A stretch of 6,499 nt of DNA, from positions 1 through 6,499 of the forward strand of contig JBHEOL010000314.1 in NCBI GenBank assembly GCA_046261635.1. Reading direction: 5' to 3'. The notes under the pieces were generated by a model, which was given only the letters and a program-made list of their open reading frames with translations, made no database searches and had not been told where the DNA came from. The position numbers and the translations under genes are program-made. The stretch is from JBHEPS01 sp046261635 (lineage in GTDB: Bacteria > Acidobacteriota > Thermoanaerobaculia > Gp7-AA8). This document shows, in pieces, positions 1 to 4,627 of the stretch; positions within the stretch are counted from its first letter, which is position 1, and the number at the start of each line of letters is the position of its first letter.

Positions 1-552
1 GTTGTCGATTGCGTCGCCCCAGAGCGCCATGACATCGACCACCTTCTCGGGCGGGAGACCGAACGCTTCCTCGACTCCCTTCCCGTCGTACAGCACGTCC
101 CTCCCCGTGTGGTAGAACGAGATCCCTTCGCCGACGAGCTGGAAGAAGTCCTTGTCCGCGGTGGCGATGACCACTTCCCAGCCGGCGTCGCGGCCCCGGC
201 AGGCGAGCGAGCCGATCACGTCATCCGCCTCGAAATCGGCATTCGTGAGGATCGGGATGCCGAGCCCTTCCACCGCTTCATAGACCAGGGGCACCTGCAC
301 CGAAAGGTCGTCCGGCATCGGCTTGCGGTCGCGCTTGTAGTCCTCGTACTGCTCGTGGCGGAAGGTCGGCCCCGCGACGTCGAATGCCACGGCGACCGCG
401 TCCGGCTTCTGGTCCTTGACCAGCTTCCGCAACATCTGGATGAATCCGTACACGGCATTGGTCGCCATCCCCGAGGAGGTGGAGAGTCCGCGGATTGCAT
501 AGTACGAGCGGTAGAGGTTGTTCGATCCGTCGATCAGGATGAGGCGTCGCAT
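1..552 (-). CDS. polA: DNA polymerase I, N-terminal 5'-3' exonuclease domain (partial)
   Basis: The 184 visible residues form a PIN/FEN-type 5'-3' exonuclease domain, which removes RNA primers and flaps during lagging-strand synthesis and repair in the cytoplasm. Family motifs appear in order: LILIDGSN (4-11), TNAVYGF (31-37), VAFDVAGPTFRHE (55-67), FEADDVIG (107-114), TADKDFFQL (131-139) and ALWGDAIDN (176-184). The acidic metal-binding set is complete: D8, D58, E108, D110, D111, D133, D135, D180 and D183. The gene runs off the left edge, so the 3'-5' exonuclease-like and polymerase domains are not seen. A free-standing exonuclease of the same family (Xni/YpcP type) therefore remains possible, but polA is more likely because the N-terminus is typical of PolA. 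The ATG at 552-550 puts the conserved strand directly at the N-terminus. No Shine-Dalgarno is visible. A TACAAT on the minus strand (567-562) lies only 9 bases upstream, so a very short leader is possible. A heptanucleotide array begins 22 bases upstream. Confidence 0.9.
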   Translation of the reverse strand, partial: MRRLILIDGSNNLYRSYYAIRGLSTSSGMATNAVYGFIQMLRKLVKDQKPDAVAVAFDVAGPTFRHEQYEDYKRDRKPMPDDLSVQVPLVYEAVEGLGIPILTNADFEADDVIGSLACRGRDAGWEVVIATADKDFFQLVGEGISFYHTGRDVLYDGKGVEEAFGLPPEKVVDVMALWGDAIDN

Positions 553-574
553 GAAGGGCGGATTGTAACGTCAA

Positions 575-668
575 GGGGCCAGGGGCCAGGGACCAGGGGC
601 CAGGAAGAACAAGATCAAGATCAGGTTCTGACGTGGAGGTTGCATTTCCCTGGCCCCTGGCCCCTCTT
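575..668. repeat. Heptanucleotide GGGGCCA arrays in inverted orientation
   Basis: Four tandem 7-base units occupy 575-602 (GGGGCCA three times, with GGGACCA as the third copy). The reverse complement, two TGGCCCC units preceded by CCC, occupies 648-664. The two blocks can pair as an inverted repeat of about 19 bases with one base of slippage, around a 45-base loop that holds a single TTCTGAC (625-631). That heptamer is the unit of the second array near 4510. The block lies directly upstream of the polA start. Short tandem heptamers like this are intergenic repeats, and the apparent reading frames across them (GQGPGTRGQ-like) are artefacts. No function can be assigned. Confidence 0.8.
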
Positions 669-874
669 CATGGCCTGCATCATGCACTGCCACCCGGCAA
701 GAGTGGATGGCTCGAACAGGAGACCATTAACGCGCGGATCCAGCCTGAAATGTCTGCGCGCCAAGTGACCGCTGCGGTCCCGCAAACTCGATTGGACCGA
801 TTTTGGACGTTTTCTTCTAGAACTCCCTAAAACCCCACCTACTATCAGCCGCAGCGGCCCAACGATTTAAAGAA
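669..874. other. Intergenic stretch with no recognisable gene
   Basis: This part of the 382-base gap between the divergent polA-type gene and the HD-domain gene holds no convincing coding sequence. A 65-codon plus-strand frame (633-830) starts in the repeat and resembles nothing I know. I checked both strands for tRNA T-arms, tmRNA, 4.5S and RNase P signatures and found none. Small structural elements are GACCG-CTG-CGGTC (a short hairpin near 769-781) and a tandem TTGGAC at 792-797 and 803-808, exactly 11 bases apart. Because a strong terminator follows at 875, the stretch may be transcribed as a leader or a small RNA. That is inference only. Confidence 0.5.
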
Positions 875-908
875 AGCCCGGCGTCACGAGCGCCGGGCTC
901 TTTTTTTT
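875..908 (+). terminator. Rho-independent terminator
   Basis: AGCCCGGCG (875-883) pairs perfectly with CGCCGGGCT (891-899) around a 7-base loop, giving a 9-bp GC-rich stem. It is followed by C and eight T residues (901-908). The T-tract orients it to the plus strand, although the other side has a weaker CTTTCTTT run. No plus-strand gene lies upstream in this gap, and the HD-domain gene starts only 26 bases downstream. It therefore ends an unrecognised upstream transcript, or acts as an attenuator in the leader of that gene. Confidence 0.85.
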
Positions 909-934
909 CCTCCCGTTGCGCTAATCTCCCGGAA

Positions 935-1510
935 ATGAAGACCAGGGACGACGCCCTCGAGTTGCTCCATCGATACACGGCCTCGGAGTCGTTGAGAAAG
1001 CACGCCCTCGCGGTCGAACAGGCCATGCGCGCCTCCGCGCTCCGAATGAATGGCGACCCCGACGTCTGGGGCCTCGCCGGCCTGCTGCACGACTTCGACT
1101 ACGAAAAGTATCCGGGAGCCGATCAGCACCCCTTCGTCGGGTCGAAGATCCTCGAGGAGGAAGGGTGGGACGAGCCGTTCCGCCGAGCGATCCTCGGGCA
1201 TGCCACCTATACCGGCGTTCCCCGCGACACGCCGATGGCCCGCGCACTCTTCGCCTGCGACGAGCTCTGCGGCTTCTTGACCGCGTGCGCTCTCGTGCAG
1301 CCGAGTAAGTCGATTCACGACGTCAAGCCGAGCTCGGTGAAGAAGAAACTCAAGGACAAGGCGTTCGCGCGCGGAGTGAACCGCGACGACATCCACCAGG
1401 GCGCCGCAGAGCTCGGCGTCACGGTCGAGGAGCACATCGAGTTCGTCCTCGGGGCATTGCGCGAAAAAGCCGTCGAACTGGGCCTCGAAGGTATGTCATC
1501 CCGAGCGTAG
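935..1510 (+). CDS. HD-domain (HDIG-type) predicted metal-dependent hydrolase
   Basis: This 191-residue protein fits the family of small predicted HD-superfamily hydrolases (COG2316-like), which are divalent-metal phosphohydrolases with mostly unknown substrates. The ligand pattern is visible: H23 in the N-terminal helix (KHALAVE), the H52-D53 doublet in GLLHDFDYEKYP, further histidines H65 and H89 (ILGHATY), and D109 in FACDEL. It has no signal peptide or membrane segment, so a cytoplasmic enzyme is expected. The C-terminal part (about 120-185) is helical and charged. The ATG at 935 is the only sensible start. Its Shine-Dalgarno is poor (CGGAA directly before the ATG). There are only 26 bases between the terminator T-tract and the start, little room for a separate promoter unless the mRNA is almost leaderless. 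The last residues, MSSRA, and the TAG stop lie inside the palindromic repeat at 1493. The original C-terminus may therefore have been different. Confidence 0.8.
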   Translation: MKTRDDALELLHRYTASESLRKHALAVEQAMRASALRMNGDPDVWGLAGLLHDFDYEKYPGADQHPFVGSKILEEEGWDEPFRRAILGHATYTGVPRDTPMARALFACDELCGFLTACALVQPSKSIHDVKPSSVKKKLKDKAFARGVNRDDIHQGAAELGVTVEEHIEFVLGALREKAVELGLEGMSSRA

Positions 1511-1709
1511 CGCCTGCCCTGAGGAGCGACAGCGACGAAGGGAGCGATCAGGGGGGGCGGGAGATCCGGTTCCGCGGGATCCCGGTCGGCGCGGGATGTG
1601 GGCTCGTGTGTCGGTTAAGTTCGACGAATCAACATCCCCCGCCGACAGGATTCCCGCGTTCACGAATTCCCCACCCCCCCCTGATCCCTCGCTACGCTCG
1701 GGATGACAT
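1493..1709. repeat. Long imperfect palindromic element between convergent genes
   Basis: ATGTCATCCCGAGCGTAGC (1493-1511) recurs perfectly in reverse complement at 1691-1709. Homology continues inwards: GATCAGGGGGGG (1546-1557) against CCCCCCCTGATC (1675-1686), and GTCGGCGCGGGATGT (1585-1599) against ACATCCCCCGCCGAC (1632-1646, one mismatch), around a loop of about 32 bases. The left arm carries about 30 extra bases (1512-1545 against 1687-1690), similar in style to the CCTGAGGAGCGACAGCGACGAAGGGA variants of this repeat type. The element could fold into a long hairpin and end transcription from both sides. It encodes no protein. It resembles the 'CATCCCGAGCGTAGCGAGGGATC' intergenic repeats I associate with several environmental phyla. 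Its termini invade the 3' ends of both neighbouring genes. Confidence 0.85.
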
Positions 1710-1928
1710 TTCCTCCATGATCCCGTTGAGATCGTCGAGGAGCGCGTCGAGCGAGATCCCGTACTTGTGGGACAACTCCTCGAGCGTCTCGCCCTCGGAG
1801 ATCGAACAGCTGTTGCAACCGGTCAGATTGTAGGAAAAGAAAATCCACCGGGCGACCGGATGATGCTTCATCGCCTGGCTCACCGTCATTTCCTTCTTGA
1901 AGGGAGTTGTGCTCCGTAGTTCTTCCAT
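1692..1928 (-). CDS. DUF1858 / hybrid-cluster-associated redox disulfide domain protein
   Basis: This 78-residue protein matches in style the small DUF1858-type domain (also described as the hybrid cluster protein-associated redox disulfide domain): MTVSQAMKHHP (14-24), a hydrophobic helix WIFFSYNL (28-35), a CNSC motif with C38 and C41, then ETLEELSHKYGISLDALLDDLN (47-68). The two cysteines suggest a redox or metal-binding role, but no reaction is established. The ATG at 1928 is preferred. It gives the usual short lead before MTVSQAM and has GGAAC about 9 bases upstream, whereas the internal ATG (M14) has AGGA too close. The gene diverges from moaD and converges on the HD-domain gene. Its last five codons (MSSRA) and TAG stop come from the palindromic repeat, exactly as in the opposite gene. 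Confidence 0.75.
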   Translation of the reverse strand: MEELRSTTPFKKEMTVSQAMKHHPVARWIFFSYNLTGCNSCSISEGETLEELSHKYGISLDALLDDLNGIMEEMSSRA

Positions 1929-1936
1929 ATCGAATG

Positions 1937-1978
1937 TTCCAGATCAAACCGGGGCCGAATCACACATATTCTGGAACG
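1937..1978. promoter_or_regulatory. Inverted repeat in the divergent promoter region
   Basis: GTTCCAGA (1937-1944) and TCTGGAAC (1971-1978) form a perfect 8-bp inverted repeat with 26 bases between. It lies just upstream of the DUF1858-type gene, in the 167-base gap shared with moaD. In the minus-strand mRNA the 3' arm, TCTGGAAC, contains the likely ribosome-binding GGAA of that gene. A hairpin could hide it, or the repeat could be an operator. The rest of the gap to 2095 shows no clear promoter. Confidence 0.35.
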
Positions 1979-2095
1979 ATGCCTGATTTCGCAAGGGAGC
2001 ATCGTCCGCCGGAGCGAGCACCGGATCGTCCGGATGGCGGTCGGCGAAGCGGGAGGGAATGCTCCCCGCCATCCTCGCGCTTGGAGTCCTTACCA

Positions 2096-2341
2096 ATGAA
2101 GATCCGCCTTCTCTTCTTCGCCATTCTTCGCGACATCACGGGCACCGATCAGCAGGAGCTCGAAGTCCCCGTGGGGACGACGGCGAAGCAGCTGTGGGAT
2201 CTGCTGCGCAGTCGCCATCCGCGTCTGGTCGCTTACACGCACCCGCCCATGGTCGCGGTGAACGAGAACTTCACCTCGCCTGAATCGAGCCTGGCGGAGG
2301 GGGACGTCGTCGCCTTCATCCCCCCCGTTTCCGGGGGTTGA
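2096..2341 (+). CDS. moaD: Molybdopterin synthase small subunit (MoaD)
   Basis: MoaD is the ubiquitin-like sulfur carrier of molybdenum cofactor synthesis. Its C-terminal glycine is adenylated by a MoeB-type enzyme, converted to thiocarboxylate, and used by MoaE to put dithiolene sulfurs on precursor Z (cPMP). The 81-residue product has the normal family length. It starts with a beta strand, MKIRLLFFAILRDITG (1-16), has the usual VPVGTTAKQLWDLL helix region (27-40), and the late strand DVVAFIPPVSGG (70-81), ending in the required Gly-Gly. The frame stays open upstream to 1907, but family alignment starts at the ATG at 2096, which has GGAG 9 bases upstream. The stop is one base before the start of moaE, so the subunits are made from one mRNA, probably with translational coupling. 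MoaA, MoaC and MoeB genes are not in the window. Confidence 0.93.
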   Translation: MKIRLLFFAILRDITGTDQQELEVPVGTTAKQLWDLLRSRHPRLVAYTHPPMVAVNENFTSPESSLAEGDVVAFIPPVSGG

Positions 2342-2342
2342 G

Positions 2343-2771
2343 ATGGAGCCGACTCACCTCACCGACGCCCGCATCTCCACGACCGATCTGCGCGATCGCC
2401 TGCTGAGGCGCTCGGATGGCGCGATCGTCACGTTCGAAGGGACCGTCCGCGACCACCACGAAGGGCACGGCGTCGAATCGATCTTCTACGAGGCCTACCG
2501 GCCTCTGGCCGAGAAGGAGATCGGCCGGATCCTCGCGGGGATCGAGGACGAGATGCCCGGAGTGGCCGTCGACGTGGTCCACCGGCTCGGCTTGCTGCAG
2601 GTCGGCGACGTCTCGATCGCCATCGTCGCGGTCGCCTCCCACCGAGCCGAGGCCTTCGAGGCGTGCCGCGCCGCCATCGATCGCATCAAACAGACCGTTC
2701 CCATCTGGAAAAAGGAGCGATCGGCCGAGGGCGAGGAGTGGCAGGGGTGGCAAGGCGACGATAATCAATGA
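2343..2771 (+). CDS. moaE: Molybdopterin synthase catalytic subunit (MoaE)
   Basis: MoaE is the large subunit of the MoaD2-MoaE2 heterotetramer that converts cPMP to molybdopterin (EC 2.8.1.12). The 142-residue product has the expected length and every signature block: GTVRDHHEGHGVESIFYEAY (33-52), HRLGLLQVGDVSIAIVA (80-96), SHRAEAFEACRAAIDRIK (99-116) and VPIWKKE (119-125). K116 and K123 sit at the places of the active-site lysines, and R36 and H100-R101 at conserved anion-binding positions. It starts one base after the moaD stop, with GGGGG of the moaD end near the start acting as ribosome-binding sequence. The tail after WKKE (126-142) is less conserved and rich in Gly, Glu and Trp. Base composition drops sharply at its very end, where the AT-rich island starts. 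No terminator is visible after it. Confidence 0.95.
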   Translation: MEPTHLTDARISTTDLRDRLLRRSDGAIVTFEGTVRDHHEGHGVESIFYEAYRPLAEKEIGRILAGIEDEMPGVAVDVVHRLGLLQVGDVSIAIVAVASHRAEAFEACRAAIDRIKQTVPIWKKERSAEGEEWQGWQGDDNQ

Positions 2772-2945
2772 TGGTATAGCGTCCAATGAATCAGGTGTTT
2801 ATTGATACATTTAGACCAGTTATATAATAGATTACAGAAACAAGCTAATAATCATCACTCACAATGAGCATCCTGCCGAACAGAAGAGTCGCGCACATAG
2901 CACCGACGGCTATATATACAGTAATAATAGTTATATAAACGACAT
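2772..2945. other. AT-rich intergenic island
   Basis: Direct count gives 63 G or C in 174 bases (36%), against roughly 63-65% in the genes on both sides. It contains TATATATA (2911-2918), a 10-base direct repeat AGTTATATAA (2818-2827 and 2929-2938), and several TAATAAT-like words. A GC-richer core lies at about 2871-2910. On the minus strand a frame ending at 2845 would encode a hydrophobic stretch of about 35 residues (AYVVYITIITVYIAV and following), but it lacks a credible start and ribosome-binding site. No terminal repeats or target duplications are seen. It could hold the promoter of the Nudix/MBL pair, be an acquired fragment, or be a nucleoid-protein binding tract. Confidence 0.7.
2802..2828 (+). 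promoter_or_regulatory. Candidate sigma-70 promoter for the Nudix/MBL pair
   Basis: TTGATA (2802-2807, five of six matches to the -35 consensus) is followed after 15 bases by a perfect TATAAT (2823-2828). It points towards the Nudix gene 118 bases downstream. The spacing is shorter than the usual 17, and AT-rich DNA produces such matches by chance, so support is modest. Confidence 0.35.
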
Positions 2946-3662
2946 ATGCCAATCCTACGTGATGATCAGCTCCCTTCGCATGCAGGGTCCGCAGCGGAGG
3001 TCGAGGCGCGCCCCGCCGCGAGCACGATCGTTCTTCGGCGCGACAGGTTCGAGGTTCTCTTTCTCCACCGCAGTTCAGCGAGCACGTTCGTCCCCGACGC
3101 CTGGATCTTTCCCGGTGGCGCGGTCGATCCCGTCGACCATGAGCTCGGGGGAAATGTCGAGCTGACGACCCTTCGGGCGTGCGCCGCGCGCGAGCTCTTC
3201 GAAGAGGCGGGAATCTGGATCGGCCCCGAGGTGGAGAATGCCGAGGCGTGGCGGACACGGTTGCTCGACGACCCATCGGCCTTCGCCGAGTTGAGTGGGA
3301 TCTCCCCTCCCGACCTCGGGCGGTTGATCTGGACCTCGCGGTGGGTGACTCCGGTCGGCATTCCGAAGCGCTACGACACCTGGTTCTTTCTCATCGAGGT
3401 CGACGACGCTTGCGAGGCGACGGCCGAGCATCGCGAAGGAGTCGAAGTCCGCTGGCTTTCCCCCGCCGAGGCCCTGCGGCTCCATGGCGAGGGGGCGTTC
3501 TCGATGGTGTTTCCGACAATCCGCAACCTCGAGGCTCTCGCGGGGTTCGCGTCGGTGCGGGAGCTTCTGGAGGCGCGGCGGAATGCGGAGATCCCGACGA
3601 CCCGGCCGGTGCTGATCGTCGAGGGAGGAAGGAAGCGGATCGTGCTTCCGGACGAGGAATGA
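2946..3662 (+). CDS. Nudix hydrolase (NUDT19-like)
   Basis: Nudix enzymes hydrolyse nucleoside diphosphates linked to another moiety. This 238-residue protein belongs to the larger type with an interrupted Nudix box, as in NUDT19-like CoA-diphosphatases. The core begins at ARPAASTIVLRRD (21-33) and FLHRSS (39-44). The box is WIFPGGAVDP (53-62), an insert of about 15 residues, then RELFEEAGI (82-90), so the catalytic RExxEExG residues R82, E83, E86, E87 and G89 are present. Later conserved parts are TSRWVTPVGIPKRYDTWFF and EVRWLSPAEALRLHGEG. The actual substrate cannot be read from the sequence. The ATG at 2946 lies in the AT-rich island and has no Shine-Dalgarno. The first 20 residues are not conserved in style, but no better in-frame start follows. 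The stop overlaps the start of the MBL gene (ATGA), so the two are cotranslated and probably act in related steps. Confidence 0.88.
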   Translation: MPILRDDQLPSHAGSAAEVEARPAASTIVLRRDRFEVLFLHRSSASTFVPDAWIFPGGAVDPVDHELGGNVELTTLRACAARELFEEAGIWIGPEVENAEAWRTRLLDDPSAFAELSGISPPDLGRLIWTSRWVTPVGIPKRYDTWFFLIEVDDACEATAEHREGVEVRWLSPAEALRLHGEGAFSMVFPTIRNLEALAGFASVRELLEARRNAEIPTTRPVLIVEGGRKRIVLPDEE

Positions 3663-4423
3663 AGGTCGTTACGCTGACGGCTCCGAACCCCGGCCCGTAC
3701 ACGCTCGACGGAACGCGCAGTTACGTTCTGGAGGATCGCGTGATCATCGATCCCGGCCCGGCGATCGACGAACACGTCGAGGCGCTTCTCGCCGCGGCGC
3801 CCTCACTCGAGGCCATCTTTCTGACGCACCGTCACGAGGACCACGCGCCGGCAGCCGCGATCCTGCGGGAGCGCACCGGCGTGCGGATCTTCGCTCCTTC
3901 CGGCGTCGAGCCGCAGGGCGACGTCGAGCTTCGGGACGGCGAGCGTTACGAAATCGGCTCGGTCGTCCTCGAGGCGATCGCGACCCCCGGCCACACGGCC
4001 GAGCATTTCTGTTTCCTCTCCGACGATGGACAGCTCTTCACGGGCGACACCATTCTCGGGGAGGGAACGTCCACGATCTTTCCCCCCGACGGCGACATGG
4101 GAGCCTACATCGACTCGCTCGAGCGCCTTCGCGGCCGCGCTCCTCGGATCATCCGCCCCGGCCATGGCCCCGCGCGCGAAGACGCCGACGCCTGGATCGG
4201 CTACTACATCGAACATCGCCTCGACCGGGAGCGCCAGATCCTCCGCGCCCTCGACGCCGCCCCGGCAACGGTCGCCGAGCTTCGCACCCGCATCTACCCC
4301 GAGCTCCACCCGGCCCTCGAAATCGCCGCAGAGCTCCAGCTCGCGGCCCACCTCGCCAAACTCGAGAAGGAAGCGAGAGCGAAGAGAGTGGGACAAAACT
4401 GGGTGGTTAAAGAGAACGATTAG
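3659..4423 (+). CDS. MBL-fold metallo-hydrolase, LACTB2-like
   Basis: This 254-residue protein has the metallo-beta-lactamase fold followed by a winged-helix-like C-terminus, as in the LACTB2 family (the human member is an endoribonuclease). Its start, NPGPYTLDGTRSYVL (10-24), matches the family's NPGPxTLxGTNTYLV opening. Zinc ligands are visible: H57, H59, D61 and H62 (THRHEDHA), H112 (TPGHTAEH), D130 (FTGDTILG) and H169 (RPGHGP). Region 190-254 (RQILRALDAAPATVAELRTRIY and onward) is the helical winged part. No signal peptide is seen, so it is cytoplasmic. The start is the ATG at 3659, overlapping the Nudix stop by four bases. The frame is open much further upstream, but that part lies within the Nudix gene and is a shadow. 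The substrate is unknown; glyoxalase II-like thioester hydrolysis or RNA cleavage are both possible for this superfamily. No terminator is clear after it. Confidence 0.88.
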   Translation: MKVVTLTAPNPGPYTLDGTRSYVLEDRVIIDPGPAIDEHVEALLAAAPSLEAIFLTHRHEDHAPAAAILRERTGVRIFAPSGVEPQGDVELRDGERYEIGSVVLEAIATPGHTAEHFCFLSDDGQLFTGDTILGEGTSTIFPPDGDMGAYIDSLERLRGRAPRIIRPGHGPAREDADAWIGYYIEHRLDRERQILRALDAAPATVAELRTRIYPELHPALEIAAELQLAAHLAKLEKEARAKRVGQNWVVKEND

Positions 4424-4471
4424 GACGAATAGGACGCTATCTCTGGGCTGGGGAACGGCATAGCAAGGCTC

Positions 4472-4554
4472 CGGTCTCTGGCCTTTGCCTCTGCTCTTAC
4501 TTCTGCCTTCTGACTTCTGACTTCTGACTTTACTTCTGGCTTCTGGTTTCTGGC
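4472..4554. repeat. Heptanucleotide TTCTGRC tandem array
   Basis: Seven clear 7-base units are present: TTCTGCC (4501), TTCTGAC three times (4508-4528), then after a short TTTAC break TTCTGGC (4534), TTCTGGT (4541) and TTCTGGC (4548). Degenerate copies extend left to about 4472. The reverse complement reads GTCAGAA/GCCAGAA, related in pattern to the CAGGGGC units near 575. It fills much of the 204-base gap between the MBL gene and argF. Frames through it (RSQKSEVRSQ-like) are translation artefacts. Spacers of the CRISPR type are absent. Confidence 0.85.
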
Positions 4555-4569
4555 TTGGAGGTCCCATCC

Positions 4570-4575
4570 TATACT
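4570..4575 (+). promoter_or_regulatory. Candidate -10 element for argF
   Basis: TATACT matches five of six positions of the -10 consensus and lies 52 bases before the argF start, giving a leader of about 45 bases. The position where a -35 would be expected (about 4547-4552) is inside the heptanucleotide array and matches poorly (TTTCTG). Expression may therefore need an activator or a different sigma factor, or the match is chance. Confidence 0.3.
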
Positions 4576-4627
4576 CCCCCCCGACGGCGCCCCCCACGGA
4601 CGCCGATCTGAATTTACGAGGCCTTCC

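Noticed and set aside
109..768. A 219-codon plus-strand frame over the polA-type region.
   Set aside because: It is antisense to a clear exonuclease domain with all active-site residues, and its end reads through the GGGGCCA repeats.
669..870. A tRNA or other known RNA gene before the terminator.
   Set aside because: TTCGA-like words are present, but no pairing arms, acceptor stem or CCA end can be drawn, and no known RNA signature fits.
884..1435. A 183-codon minus-strand frame opposite the HD-domain gene.
   Set aside because: It is a shadow of the HD-domain gene, has no domain-like features, and ends in the terminator.
1606..1833. A plus-strand frame through the palindrome and the DUF1858-type gene.
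   Set aside because: Half lies in the repeat and half is antisense to the better supported small CxxC protein.
1907..2095. An N-terminal extension of MoaD from an upstream ATG.
   Set aside because: The added residues are unlike the family and span the divergent promoter; the start at 2096 has a good ribosome-binding site and normal length.
2316..2786. A 156-codon minus-strand frame opposite moaE.
   Set aside because: It is antisense to a full MoaE with intact motifs.
4472..4554. The repeated TTCTGAC block as a CRISPR array.
   Set aside because: Units are only 7 bases long and directly tandem without spacers, and no cas gene is near.
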